35,967 nt of DNA. It comes from Candidatus Gastranaerophilales bacterium. GTDB lineage: Bacteria; Cyanobacteriota; Vampirovibrionia; Gastranaerophilales; Gastranaerophilaceae. Location of the stretch: positions 1 to 35,967 of the forward strand of contig CAJONH010000040.1 of the NCBI GenBank assembly GCA_905235825.1. The letters are read 5' to 3'. Made by a program: the position numbers and the translations under genes. Below, piece by piece: positions 24,455-33,361 of the stretch. The notes below the pieces were generated by a model that had not been told where the DNA came from, did no database searches, and worked only from the letters and a program-made list of their open reading frames with translations. The stretch's first letter is position 1, and each line of letters opens with the position of its first letter.

Positions 24455-25932
24455 TATACCAAAATCTTTGAAGGAATACTATAATCAAATTGTACAGCTT
24501 CTTCCATCTTGAAGGCAGCATTAAATAATTTTGATTCTTGTAAGCAGTCGGCTTGAAGTTGAATACCAATCGGCATGCCCGATTTATCAAGACCAACAGG
24601 TAAACTCATAGCCGGAATACCTGCTAAATTTGCCGTAATAGTTGCAATATCGGTTAAATACATGCTTAACGGATCATCAATTTTTGAGCCTAAATCAAAA
24701 GCTGTATAAGGACATGTCGGCGATAATAAGACATCCGCCTTTTTAAATGCATTGTCAAAATCGTTCTTAATAAGTCTTCTGACCTGTTGAGCTTTTTTAT
24801 AGTATGCATCATAATAACCTGAACTTAAAGCATAAGTTCCAAGCATTATTCTTCTTTTAACTTCATCACCAAAACCTTGAGCTCTTGTTTTCACATACAT
24901 ATCATAAAGATTTTCTGCATCTTTTGCTCTGAAACCGTATTTTACACCGTCAAACCTTGCCAAATTTGAACTTGCTTCTGCCGTAGCAACGATGTAATAA
25001 ACACTTACCGCATATTTTATAAGCGGTAATGATATTTCAATAACTTCCGCACCAAGCTCTTTATAAGTTTTTATTGCATTTTGAACGGCATCTGAAACTT
25101 CATCCTGCAAGCCGTTTGTGCATAATTCTTTAATATATCCTATTTTTATTCCTTTTAAGTCGTTTCTTAAATTTTTTGTATAGTCATCAACGGGTGCAGG
25201 CAGAGAAGTCGAATCTTTTTCATCATGCCCTGCTATTGCTTGCAGCAATAATGCCATGTCTTCAACATTTCTTGCTATTGGACCTATTTGGTCTAAAGAT
25301 GAAGCAAAAGCTATTAAACCGTACCTTGATACCCTTCCGTATGTAGGTTTTAAACCTACCAACCCGCAAAAACTTGCAGGAAGTCTTACGCTTCCGCCTG
25401 TTTCACTTCCGAGAGAAATTGTTGCTTCGCCTGCTGCAACAGCTGCAGCACTTCCGCCTGAACTTCCGCCGGGTACCTTATTTAAATTCCAAGGATTTCT
25501 GGTTATTTTTGTTGCCGAATTTTCGGTGCTTGAACCCATTGCAAATTCATCCATGTTTGCTTTACCGATTATCGGTATTAAATTTTCTTTTAATTTTTTA
25601 GATACTGTTGCATCATAAGGGGAAACAAAATTAGACAAAATTTTGCTTGATGCGGTAGTTAAAGAATTTTTCAGATTAATATTATCTTTCAATGCAAGAG
25701 GAATACCGGCTAATGGAGGTAATTCTTCGCCGTTTTTTATTTTTTCGTCGACCTTTTTTGCAGTATCCAATGCAAATTCTTGTGTTAAAGAATTATATGC
25801 ACCTATTTTTTCATCACGTTCTTCTATGTTTTTATATATGGCTTGCGTTAATTCAACTGCACTTACTTCTTTGTTTAATAATGCTTTTCTTTGTTCCGAT
25901 GCCGATTTTGCCGTTAATTCAATAATATTCAA
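24454..25932 (-). CDS. gatA: Aspartyl/glutamyl-tRNA(Asn/Gln) amidotransferase subunit A
   Basis: Amidase subunit of GatCAB, which releases ammonia from glutamine to convert misacylated Glu-tRNA(Gln) or Asp-tRNA(Asn). The Ser-cisSer-Lys triad is complete: Lys82 in PLALKDN, Ser157 in the GGSSGGSAA loop and Ser181 in SETGGSVRLPAS, with the same spacing as the Staphylococcus enzyme. 492 residues is normal. I choose the TTG at 25932 because GAGGTG lies 6 nt upstream and the resulting MNIIELTAKS matches usual GatA N-termini; a GTG at 25941 would overlap that Shine-Dalgarno. gatC and gatB are not adjacent here. The TPR-NHL gene is coupled at the 3' end. Confidence 0.96.
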   Translation of the reverse strand: MNIIELTAKSASEQRKALLNKEVSAVELTQAIYKNIEERDEKIGAYNSLTQEFALDTAKKVDEKIKNGEELPPLAGIPLALKDNINLKNSLTTASSKILSNFVSPYDATVSKKLKENLIPIIGKANMDEFAMGSSTENSATKITRNPWNLNKVPGGSSGGSAAAVAAGEATISLGSETGGSVRLPASFCGLVGLKPTYGRVSRYGLIAFASSLDQIGPIARNVEDMALLLQAIAGHDEKDSTSLPAPVDDYTKNLRNDLKGIKIGYIKELCTNGLQDEVSDAVQNAIKTYKELGAEVIEISLPLIKYAVSVYYIVATAEASSNLARFDGVKYGFRAKDAENLYDMYVKTRAQGFGDEVKRRIMLGTYALSSGYYDAYYKKAQQVRRLIKNDFDNAFKKADVLLSPTCPYTAFDLGSKIDDPLSMYLTDIATITANLAGIPAMSLPVGLDKSGMPIGIQLQADCLQESKLFNAAFKMEEAVQFDYSIPSKILV

Positions 25933-25962
25933 TTCTACCACCTCTCATGCCGCTTTATATAT

Positions 25963-25975
25963 ATTATATATTATA
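25963..25975 (-). promoter_or_regulatory. Candidate -10 elements for gatA
   Basis: Two overlapping-region TATAAT hexamers on the minus strand (25963-25968 and 25970-25975) lie 30-45 nt upstream of the TTG start. No recognisable -35 is seen, and the region is almost pure A/T, so chance matches are likely. Confidence 0.28.
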
Positions 25976-26029
25976 AAATATTTTATTCCATATAAATTAT
26001 AATATGCAAAAGAGCATTTTAGTACTATG

Positions 26030-28414
26030 TTACAAAGAATGATTAATTATTCTGTTATAAAATTTAACATCAGGTGATTTTATATTAATATCCGATATTA
26101 TTTTTATTTCCTCTAATTTGTTATTTAAAAGCCATGAAGGAAAATTATCCAATGGAATAAGTATTTTTCCTGATTTTGATTTACATTTAATTTTTGACTG
26201 TGAACCGTTTATTGAAATAGTAAAGTCTGACGGAGATTTTTTTTCATTTGTATTAAAAAATAATAAATCTGTATTTTCAATTTTTTGAGGTTCTGTAAAT
26301 CTGATTTTAATTTCGTTTCCGAATATTTCAACTGAATAATTTGTTATTATTTCTGTTACAGGTAATGTTTTTAATGAAGCTGCCCATGCTTCGGGTAAAA
26401 ATTTAAGATTTTTTGCACCGAAATAATAATCTAAATCTTTTAATTGTTCATTTGTAAATATTGATTTATTATTTGTTTTAACCAAAAAAACATTATTCCC
26501 CGATTTTTCGTATTTATATTTTTGTTTTAGGAAAATCCATCGGTATAGTCCGTTTATGCGAAGTGAAGGAAATACATTATCATGAAGAATGTTATTTGAA
26601 TATACGAGTATAATATCGGGTATTTTGTTTCGCAGCCGCTCAACGGTATCAACGGATTGTTTAGAAGATACAATATTATAAAAAGATGTGTATTGTATTG
26701 GTATTTCCTTATTTAAATATAAATAGTGCATACCTCTGTTTGTTAAATCCAAGAATATTGTATTTTCGCCTTTTTCTTCTATATAATTTTTTATTTCAGT
26801 TAAGCGTTTTTCTTCAGCAATATCTATATTTATATTTCCGACATTATATAATTGAGTATTATTTTTTATATCAGATTTTTCCATTTTCTTTATTTTATCC
26901 GGCAGTTTATAAAATAGAGAAAATGGCATCATTATGCAAAGTATTAATATTAATATTTTTTCTGCCTTTAATTTTTGTTTTATATCGGCATATTTATAAA
27001 ACCAATACGGCATAATTGTACATAAAAAAGTAAATGAAATATATTCCATACGTAAAAAATGCCCGTTATCCAATCTTCCCATGGTATATGGCAGAGATAC
27101 AAAAACAAAAAGCAGAGAAAATACGGTGAAAAAAACACTGCTTATATCTTTTGATTTATTTTTAAATTGTTTTATTGCCTCCAATATAACAATAGGTGTA
27201 AAAAAGAGAGCAAACATTTTATAACACCATTCAAATGCTGTTTGAGAAGGCATTTTACTTTCTATATACTTAAAGTCATTTCCAAATGATGCTAAATTTC
27301 CTTCTATATAATATTTCGCAATATTTAAATATTCAAAAAAACTGTTTCTGAATATTATTGAAAGCATTAAAATAAATATTCCCGCTGACCAAAAATTAAG
27401 TTTTTTATTTGGAAGTTTTATACATATATAAATGAATGCGGGTAATGATGCTATAATCCAAAAACTTCCGATTGTTGTCCAATAACTTGCAAACCCGATT
27501 GAAAAGATAATATAAAACCAAAACCAAAATACGGGCTTTTTTATCATTTTTTCTTGTATTAATGAAATATAAACGCAAACAGCCATTGTACCGGCCGATG
27601 GAACTTTTAACAAAAAAAGGGGGATTGTATATAAAATATTGTTATTAAATATTAATAAGGTTAAAAGAGTTGTAATTATAAAAATCAAATTTCTGTGAAG
27701 AGCTTCGCCCAAACAATACCCGTATATATTGTTCCCGTTAAAGAAAAAATTGCCGAGCCATGCCGATGTTACATCGCATCTTCCGTGTACAAGCATTATA
27801 TCTTTGTAATATTCAAGATTAAAATTATTATGCATTAAATATGCACAGAATTTTTCACCGAAATGATGATCGTCAACAGGGGCAGTTCCCGTTGTATATG
27901 ATGTGAAAAATAATATGAAAAATAATGCACATATCGAAAACGGAGAAAATCCCTTATCATTTTTATTATTTATATATATGCTTATAATGGAAAGAATTAT
28001 TAACAGAACAGTCAAAACAATTATTTTAGGATATATTTCTCCGTTAAAAGGATGTAAAAATATATAACCGAATACAATTAAGTATTGCAGTTTTTTTAGC
28101 TTTGGTAAAAAACTTTTTATTTTTTCAACTGCTTCATTATTCTGTTGTTTTTCTTTGTTTGAGTTGAAAAATTTATTTGTAACAGTAGAAATTAACGGTA
28201 AAATACAAAAAAATATAATCAGATAAATGAAATAAATATAAATATCCAAATATTTGTTGTGATTATTGTATATTGATACTCCGACAAAAAAATCTTTTAA
28301 AGAATGCCATTGCACATTATCATACAAAAAATTATATATAATGATTGTAAGAAAAAGACTTATTAATGTAGTTATAAATATATCCCAAAATCTGATTTTT
28401 AAACTGATTTTCAT
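26030..28414 (-). CDS. GT-C-like polytopic membrane protein (putative lipid-linked sugar transferase)
   Basis: 794 residues. About a dozen transmembrane helices fill residues 10-510, followed by a soluble C-terminal part (about 520-794) with alternating strands (LYLNKEIPIQYTSFYNIV, KIRFTEPQKIENTDLLFFN). TAPVDDHHFGEKF (177-189) lies in a loop between helices and looks like the acidic catalytic loop of GT-C glycosyltransferases (D-D...GE). The later HGRCDVTSAWLG segment is a second polar loop. Such proteins transfer sugars from polyprenyl-phosphate donors on the outer face of the membrane. The family is not identified, and flippase- or ligase-like roles remain open. No Shine-Dalgarno precedes the ATG; an extended -10 places the predicted transcript start on the ATG itself. 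Confidence 0.6.
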   Translation of the reverse strand: MKISLKIRFWDIFITTLISLFLTIIIYNFLYDNVQWHSLKDFFVGVSIYNNHNKYLDIYIYFIYLIIFFCILPLISTVTNKFFNSNKEKQQNNEAVEKIKSFLPKLKKLQYLIVFGYIFLHPFNGEIYPKIIVLTVLLIILSIISIYINNKNDKGFSPFSICALFFILFFTSYTTGTAPVDDHHFGEKFCAYLMHNNFNLEYYKDIMLVHGRCDVTSAWLGNFFFNGNNIYGYCLGEALHRNLIFIITTLLTLLIFNNNILYTIPLFLLKVPSAGTMAVCVYISLIQEKMIKKPVFWFWFYIIFSIGFASYWTTIGSFWIIASLPAFIYICIKLPNKKLNFWSAGIFILMLSIIFRNSFFEYLNIAKYYIEGNLASFGNDFKYIESKMPSQTAFEWCYKMFALFFTPIVILEAIKQFKNKSKDISSVFFTVFSLLFVFVSLPYTMGRLDNGHFLRMEYISFTFLCTIMPYWFYKYADIKQKLKAEKILILILCIMMPFSLFYKLPDKIKKMEKSDIKNNTQLYNVGNINIDIAEEKRLTEIKNYIEEKGENTIFLDLTNRGMHYLYLNKEIPIQYTSFYNIVSSKQSVDTVERLRNKIPDIILVYSNNILHDNVFPSLRINGLYRWIFLKQKYKYEKSGNNVFLVKTNNKSIFTNEQLKDLDYYFGAKNLKFLPEAWAASLKTLPVTEIITNYSVEIFGNEIKIRFTEPQKIENTDLLFFNTNEKKSPSDFTISINGSQSKIKCKSKSGKILIPLDNFPSWLLNNKLEEIKIISDINIKSPDVKFYNRIINHSL

Positions 28415-28420
28415 ATATAC

Positions 28421-28430
28421 ATTATATCAA
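28421..28430 (-). promoter_or_regulatory. Extended -10 promoter directly upstream of the GT-C-like gene
   Basis: On the minus strand TGATATAAT (28421-28429) matches TGnTATAAT perfectly. Its 3' end is 6 nt before the ATG at 28414, so transcription would begin at or next to the start codon. The -35 region falls inside the hairpin of the preceding terminator and has no consensus. Confidence 0.45.
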
Positions 28431-28432
28431 AT

Positions 28433-28464
28433 AAAAAAATGACCGAACGAATAAAATTCGGTCA
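28433..28464 (-). terminator. Second intrinsic terminator of the tandem pair
   Basis: Minus strand: 8-bp perfect stem TGACCGAA/TTCGGTCA (28457-28464 with 28440-28447), 9-nt loop, then T7 (28433-28439). It stands between the symporter terminator and the GT-C-like gene and would insulate that gene from upstream transcription. Confidence 0.75.
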
Positions 28465-28594
28465 AACAGTTTACGAGTGAGAGTGGAATATGTATAGTTT
28501 TATAATAAAGTTTTGAATTGCATACGTATATTAATCTGTTGTATAAACATAAGCCAATATTTATTTAGTCTTTTGTTTAATTGAAATTTTTTAT

Positions 28595-28629
28595 AAAAAA
28601 AAAAATAGGCTGTTTTTTAACAGCCTATT
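28595..28629 (-). terminator. Strong intrinsic terminator after the symporter gene
   Basis: Minus strand: 11-bp perfect stem AATAGGCTGTT/AACAGCCTATT (28619-28629 with 28604-28614), 4-nt loop, followed by a run of T (A11 on plus, 28595-28605). It begins 19 bp after the symporter stop. The 130 bp between this and the next terminator (28465-28594) holds no convincing gene. Confidence 0.88.
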
Positions 28630-28647
28630 AAAATTTTTCAATTGTAT

Positions 28648-29979
28648 TTAAATAATTTCTTTGTATTGCTCTGTATTGTTTAACAGGTCATAATCGATTT
28701 CATTTTCGTTATCGGCAATAACTGCGGCAACAACGGCATCACTTGCTACGTTAACTGTTGTTCTGAGCATATCCGCAACACGCTCTATCGCAAATAAGAA
28801 GGCAAATCCTTCAATTAATTGAGCCGGTGTAAGACCAAAATTATTCAATACCAACGCAATTGTAATAAGTCCGCCTCCCGGTATACCTGCCGCCGTACTT
28901 GATGAAATAATAACCAATGCCATTATTAAAATTACTTCGGGTAAATCATAAGGAACACCATAAGCCTGCATTAAGAAAAGAACGCAGACAACCTGAAATA
29001 ATGCCGTGCCATCCATATTAAGCGTAGCACCAAGCGGAAGAACAAAACTGCAAACTTTATGGGATATTCCTCTTTTTTCACAGCACGCAATCGTTAACGG
29101 CAGTGTAGCACTGCTTGAAGCTGTACCAAAAGCAACCAATAATGCTTCTATAATTGCTATATAAAATGTTGTAACGGGTACTTTACTGAATATTCTGAGT
29201 ACTAAAGGATATACAATAAAGAATTGAATTAAAAATCCTACCAATATAACCCCTAAAAATTTTGAAATTGTATTAAATATACCAAGTCCGAACTGAGAAA
29301 CAGCAACCGTTGTTAATGAAAAAATACCGGGGGCTGCAAATACCATAATCCAGTCTGTAATTTTCATTGTTGCGGCAAAAACCGATTCAAAAAATGATAC
29401 AATCGGTCTGTTTATTTCTCCTACCTTAGACAGTGCAAGTGAGAAAATAAGTGCAAAGAATATAATAGGAATCATTTCCCCTCTGGCGAGTGATTCAAGC
29501 GGATTTTGCGGAATCATATTTAAAAATAAAGTCCCGACATGTCCTTGCTGTTCAGCTATCGCTGTTTGTACATGGTTTTGGATTTCCAAAGCTGCTGTTT
29601 GACTTATAAATCCTTGTATTCCTATTCCGGGTTTAATTGTTGATACGAGTAACGCACCTGTTAAAACAGCTGCAAGTGTTATTATTCCATAATAGATAAG
29701 CATTTTTTTCCCGAATTTGCCTATCTGTTTGCTGTCGCCGATACTTGAAATTCCGACAACAATTGCCGAACAAACAAGCGGAATAACAACCATTTGAATT
29801 AATCTTATAAATGCCTGTCCTATAAATTCAAGCAATTTCACGAATGTATTAAAAGAATTCGGATTTTCATGGATATAGTTGCCGAACAATATACCGGCGA
29901 TTATAGCAAGAAATATATGCCAATTTCGTTTAATACCCAAACCTATTGCAACAAACAAAGTCTGCACATGTAGTTTCAT
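28648..29979 (-). CDS. Dicarboxylate/amino acid:cation symporter (DAACS/GltP family)
   Basis: 443-residue membrane symporter of the GltPh/GltP/DctA fold (eight helices and two re-entrant hairpins). I start at the ATG at 29979 (MKLHVQTLFVAIG) because AGAGG lies 6 nt upstream; the longer frame to 30096 would add 39 unconserved residues. Signature motifs are present: serine-rich hairpin 1 FGTASSSATLPLTI, the NMDGT sodium/substrate motif in LPLGATLNMDGTALF, hairpin 2 AAGIPGGGLITIALVL, and DMLRTTVNVASD in helix 8. The Arg of that last motif (equivalent to GltPh Arg397) selects acidic substrates, so glutamate, aspartate or a C4-dicarboxylate is likely. It is divergent from murC and ends at a strong terminator. 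Confidence 0.93.
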   Translation of the reverse strand: MKLHVQTLFVAIGLGIKRNWHIFLAIIAGILFGNYIHENPNSFNTFVKLLEFIGQAFIRLIQMVVIPLVCSAIVVGISSIGDSKQIGKFGKKMLIYYGIITLAAVLTGALLVSTIKPGIGIQGFISQTAALEIQNHVQTAIAEQQGHVGTLFLNMIPQNPLESLARGEMIPIIFFALIFSLALSKVGEINRPIVSFFESVFAATMKITDWIMVFAAPGIFSLTTVAVSQFGLGIFNTISKFLGVILVGFLIQFFIVYPLVLRIFSKVPVTTFYIAIIEALLVAFGTASSSATLPLTIACCEKRGISHKVCSFVLPLGATLNMDGTALFQVVCVLFLMQAYGVPYDLPEVILIMALVIISSSTAAGIPGGGLITIALVLNNFGLTPAQLIEGFAFLFAIERVADMLRTTVNVASDAVVAAVIADNENEIDYDLLNNTEQYKEII

Positions 29980-30102
29980 ATATACCTCTGATTTTATTAA
30001 TATAATTATAATAATTGTACACTTATCAGCATTATAATTCAATAAAAAAATAAATATGAGTATTTTTTTGAAACAGGTATTAAAAAAACTTAACATTTGT
30101 AA

Positions 30103-30108
30103 TATAAT
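30103..30108 (+). promoter_or_regulatory. Candidate -10 for the murC-murB-ddl-ftsQ operon
   Basis: A perfect TATAAT lies 34 nt before the murC ATG. No clear -35 is seen at the expected distance. The 162-bp gap to the divergent symporter start is otherwise A/T-rich without further structure that I can see. Confidence 0.35.
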
Positions 30109-30141
30109 GTTTAGTGTAAATTTTAACTAAGAGTTATATGC

Positions 30142-31533
30142 ATGGATACTAAGAACAAAAAATTTCATTTTATAGCAATTGGCGGAGTCGGAATGAGTGC
30201 ATTAGCAAAGTTTCTTTCCGAAAACGGAGCAATTGTTTCAGGAAGTGATATATCAGAGAGCAAGTATACTTCTCTGCTAAGAAAAATAGGTGTAAAAATA
30301 AATATTGGTCATAATGCCGATTTAATTTCAGATGATATGATTATTGTTGCAAGCAGTGCAATTAAAGATAATAATCCTGAAATAATCAGAGCAAAAGAGT
30401 TGGGACTTAAAGTTAATCATCGTTCCGATGTCTTAAAAATGATTTCCGATGAGTTTGCGAACAGTTCAAATTCGTTATTTATAGGATTTTCCGGAACACA
30501 CGGAAAAACAACAACTTCGGGACTTGCTTCTTATCTCCTTGAAAAAGCTGGATATCTTCCTTCTTATGTTGTCGGCGGTATAATACCCGAAATTAACACA
30601 AACGGCAAATGTGCGGGTAAAAATTATTTTTGTGCCGAATTGGATGAGTCTGACGGAACTATCACTAAATATTCAACTGATATTGCAGTTATAAACAATA
30701 TGGAAGAAGACCATTTGGATTATTATGTTAACGGTTTTTCCGATATTGCAAAAACATTTAACAAATATTTAAGCAACAAACCAAATCAAAAAGTTATTAT
30801 TAATTCTGATGATACCGGCAATAAAAATTTTATGAAACTTTACCCTTCATACAATTTTATAACCTTCGGATTTGATGATGCTCAATATTCTGTTAAAAAT
30901 GTTAAAACAGAGGGATTATCTTCCTCTTTTGATATTTTTAAAAATAACGAATTTCTTACCGATATCAAATTAACAATTCCGGGCAGACATAATATTTATA
31001 ACGCACTTGCAGTCAGTGCCGCATTAACCGAAGCCGGTGTTAATATTTCAGAATTAAAAGAGTATTTTACTTCATTTTCGGGAATGGGCAGACGTTTTCA
31101 GAAAGCGGGTGAATTCAATGGTATTAAGATATATGATGATTATGCTCATCATCCGGGCGAAATAAAAACAACACTTCGTGCTTTAAAAGAAGCCGTAAAT
31201 GATAATAACAGAGTTGTTGCAGTTTTTCAGCCGCATAGATATTCAAGATTAAAAGGATTATGGAACGAATTTAAAACTTCTTTTGATTATGCTGATTTAC
31301 TTATTGTTACGGATGTTTATTCTGCAGGAGAAGATGCAATTGAAAATATTAATTCTCAAAATTTTGTTTCACAGTTAAATCGAAATAATGCAGTCTATGT
31401 TTCAGGCAGTATTAAACAAGCATCTGATTTTATTTTACCGCTTTTAAAAAAAGATGATATTATAATTACACTGGGAGCAGGTTCAGTAACCGATATCGGT
31501 AAATATCTGCTTCAATCTGCGAGTGAAAAATGA
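30142..31533 (+). CDS. murC: UDP-N-acetylmuramate--L-alanine ligase
   Basis: Cytoplasmic ATP-dependent ligase adding L-Ala to UDP-MurNAc, the first peptide step of peptidoglycan synthesis. 463 residues, normal length. The N-terminal domain has the UDP-binding FIAIGGVGMSALAKFL and VSGSD. The central domain has the P-loop GFSGTHGKTTTSG (Lys122), FCAELDESDGT and NNMEEDHLDYY. The C-terminal domain has IYDDYAHHPGEIKTTL and AVFQPHRYSRLKGLW, which are Mur ligase hallmarks. It opens an overlapping operon: murB starts within its stop (ATGA, 4-bp overlap). Confidence 0.97.
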   Translation: MDTKNKKFHFIAIGGVGMSALAKFLSENGAIVSGSDISESKYTSLLRKIGVKINIGHNADLISDDMIIVASSAIKDNNPEIIRAKELGLKVNHRSDVLKMISDEFANSSNSLFIGFSGTHGKTTTSGLASYLLEKAGYLPSYVVGGIIPEINTNGKCAGKNYFCAELDESDGTITKYSTDIAVINNMEEDHLDYYVNGFSDIAKTFNKYLSNKPNQKVIINSDDTGNKNFMKLYPSYNFITFGFDDAQYSVKNVKTEGLSSSFDIFKNNEFLTDIKLTIPGRHNIYNALAVSAALTEAGVNISELKEYFTSFSGMGRRFQKAGEFNGIKIYDDYAHHPGEIKTTLRALKEAVNDNNRVVAVFQPHRYSRLKGLWNEFKTSFDYADLLIVTDVYSAGEDAIENINSQNFVSQLNRNNAVYVSGSIKQASDFILPLLKKDDIIITLGAGSVTDIGKYLLQSASEK

Positions 31534-32432
31534 TGGAAATTTTTGAAAACTATGATGTAAAAAAACATACCACTTTTAAAATAGGAGGCAGAGTCAGAAA
31601 GGCTGCTTTTCCTTCTGATATAAAAGAATTGATTACGCTTTTGACAACTGATGAATATGATTATGTTCTGGGGAATTGTTCCAATGTTTTATTTTCATCT
31701 GAGGATATAAATAAAAGTATTATTTTTACTGAAAAAATAAACTCTTATTTTATAAACGGATGTAAAGTCCATGTTTCGTGCGGAACAAAAGGACCTGTTG
31801 TTTCTTCTGAGTGCCAAAAAAATTCACTTTCGGGATTTGAATTCTTAATAGGTTTCCCCGGCAGTTTCGGCGGTATGATTAGTATGAATTCATCAGCCCA
31901 TAATCAGTCTATTTCCGATTGTTTTATTTCTGCTGATGTTTATAGTCTGAAAGATAAAAATATTCTTCATCTGAAAAAAGATGAACTTGGTTTTAAATAC
32001 AGAACTTCAAATATTGCAAAGAAAAATTACATTGTTTTAAGTGCCGAGTTTGAACTGAAAAAAAGTCCGTCAGAACAAATAGATGAAATGATGCAGAGAA
32101 ATATAGATTTTAGAAAAACACATCAGCCTTCTTTAACATATCCTAATGCGGGAAGTATTTTTAAAAATCCCGAAAATGATTCAGCCGGAAGGCTTTTGGA
32201 TTTATGCGAGTTAAAAGGAGCAAAAGAAGGCGGTGCAGAAGTCTTTAAAAACCATGCTAATTTTATCATTAATACAGGTGAAGCATCTTCAATTGATGTA
32301 ATAAATTTGATGTATAAAATGTATTCTAAAGTACTTGAAAAATATACAATAAAATTAAATCCGGAAATAAAGTATATAGGTAATGAAGGAACAAACGAGT
32401 CAAAATTATGGAAAATAATGACAGAAAATTAA
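31530..32432 (+). CDS. murB: UDP-N-acetylenolpyruvoylglucosamine reductase
   Basis: FAD/NADPH enzyme that reduces UDP-GlcNAc-enolpyruvate to UDP-MurNAc. Visible motifs are TTFKIGGRVR at the N-terminus (FAD domain), GFPGSFGGMISMNSSAHNQS (107-126), YRTSN (157-161) and YPNAGSIFKNP with catalytic Ser209. AGRLLDLCELKGAKEGGAEVF follows, and LNPEIKYIG with Glu279 closes the active site. At 300 residues it is the compact (type II-like) form. One oddity: the usual GGAxxMNAGAYG segment reads GGMISMNSSAHN. It overlaps murC by 4 bp and ddl by 25 bp. Confidence 0.95.
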   Translation: MMEIFENYDVKKHTTFKIGGRVRKAAFPSDIKELITLLTTDEYDYVLGNCSNVLFSSEDINKSIIFTEKINSYFINGCKVHVSCGTKGPVVSSECQKNSLSGFEFLIGFPGSFGGMISMNSSAHNQSISDCFISADVYSLKDKNILHLKKDELGFKYRTSNIAKKNYIVLSAEFELKKSPSEQIDEMMQRNIDFRKTHQPSLTYPNAGSIFKNPENDSAGRLLDLCELKGAKEGGAEVFKNHANFIINTGEASSIDVINLMYKMYSKVLEKYTIKLNPEIKYIGNEGTNESKLWKIMTEN

Positions 32433-33361
32433 ATATCGATGCAAGGATAGCGGTTCTTGCTCTTGGTCTATCAAGTGAACGGGAAGTTTCGATGCGTTCA
32501 GGAAAGAATGTTCTTGCCGCACTGAAAAGATTGGGCTACAAAAATGCCGAATTAATAGAAGTTGATGAACATATTGCGGAAAAACTTGCGAAAGGGAAAT
32601 ATGATGCGGCATATAACGCACTTCACGGTAAATATGGTGAAGATGGCTGCATTCAAGGAATTTTAGAAATGTTAAAAATTCCTTATACCGGCTCGGGTGT
32701 TATGGCAAGTGCAATTTGTATGAACAAGGAATATACAAAAAGAGTTTTATCAACTTGCAAGGATATTCCGCTTATTAAATCAGTTTTTGTGAAAAAAGGT
32801 GATGACGTAAAAAATGCTTGTAAAAACTTAAAATATCCTTTAATAACAAAACCTGTCAGTGAAGGTTCCAGCTTTGGAATGACAAAAGTAAATACGGAAG
32901 CTGAATTGGAATCGGCTTATAAGGAAGCGTTAAAATTTAATGATGATGTTCTTATTGAAGAATTTATAAACGGATTTTTTATAACTGTCGGTGTTTTGGA
33001 AAAAGACGGGAAATCTTTTGCAACCGAAATACTTGAAATAAGACCTAAGAATGAATGGTATGATTTTGAAGCAAAATATACAAAAGGAATGTCTGATTTC
33101 ATAGTTCCATCTGCTTCATTGTCAGATGCGGCAACTGAAAAAATAAAAAATCTCGCTGTTAAAGCACATGAAACAGCCGGATGCAGAGGTGTTTCAAGAG
33201 TAGATTTCATGGTCAAGAATGATAATCCGTATTTTCTTGAAATTAATACAAGTCCCGGAATGACGGATACAAGCGATTTACCTGCTCAATCAGCTGTAAT
33301 GGGTATAGATTATGATAATTTGGTATTATTAATATTAAATAGTGCGGGTTTAAATAAATAA
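32408..33361 (+). CDS. ddl: D-alanine--D-alanine ligase
   Basis: ATP-grasp ligase making the D-Ala-D-Ala end of the peptidoglycan stem. 317 residues. The N-terminal SSEREVSMRSGKNV, the ALHGKYGEDGCIQGILEML segment, IPYTGSGVMASAICMNKEYTK, ATP-grasp core residues (ITKPVSEGSSFGM, LIEEFI) and FLEINTSPGMTDTSDLPAQSA with the metal-binding acidic residues are all clear. KYGEDG keeps the tyrosine typical of D-Ala-D-Ala rather than D-Ala-D-Lac ligases. The start overlaps murB by 25 bp; the N-terminal 12 residues before RIAVLALG are longer than usual, and no better start is visible. Its stop shares an A with the ftsQ ATG (TAATG). Confidence 0.95.
   Translation: MENNDRKLNIDARIAVLALGLSSEREVSMRSGKNVLAALKRLGYKNAELIEVDEHIAEKLAKGKYDAAYNALHGKYGEDGCIQGILEMLKIPYTGSGVMASAICMNKEYTKRVLSTCKDIPLIKSVFVKKGDDVKNACKNLKYPLITKPVSEGSSFGMTKVNTEAELESAYKEALKFNDDVLIEEFINGFFITVGVLEKDGKSFATEILEIRPKNEWYDFEAKYTKGMSDFIVPSASLSDAATEKIKNLAVKAHETAGCRGVSRVDFMVKNDNPYFLEINTSPGMTDTSDLPAQSAVMGIDYDNLVLLILNSAGLNK

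Noticed and set aside
25256..25618. Long plus-strand open frame opposite gatA
   Set aside because: It is the antisense shadow of a clearly conserved gene with an intact catalytic triad. No ribosome site, and no recognisable domain in the translation.
29980..30096. 39-residue N-terminal extension of the symporter
   Set aside because: AGAGG precedes the inner ATG, which gives the standard family N-terminus. The extension is hydrophobic A/T-driven sequence across the likely promoter region.
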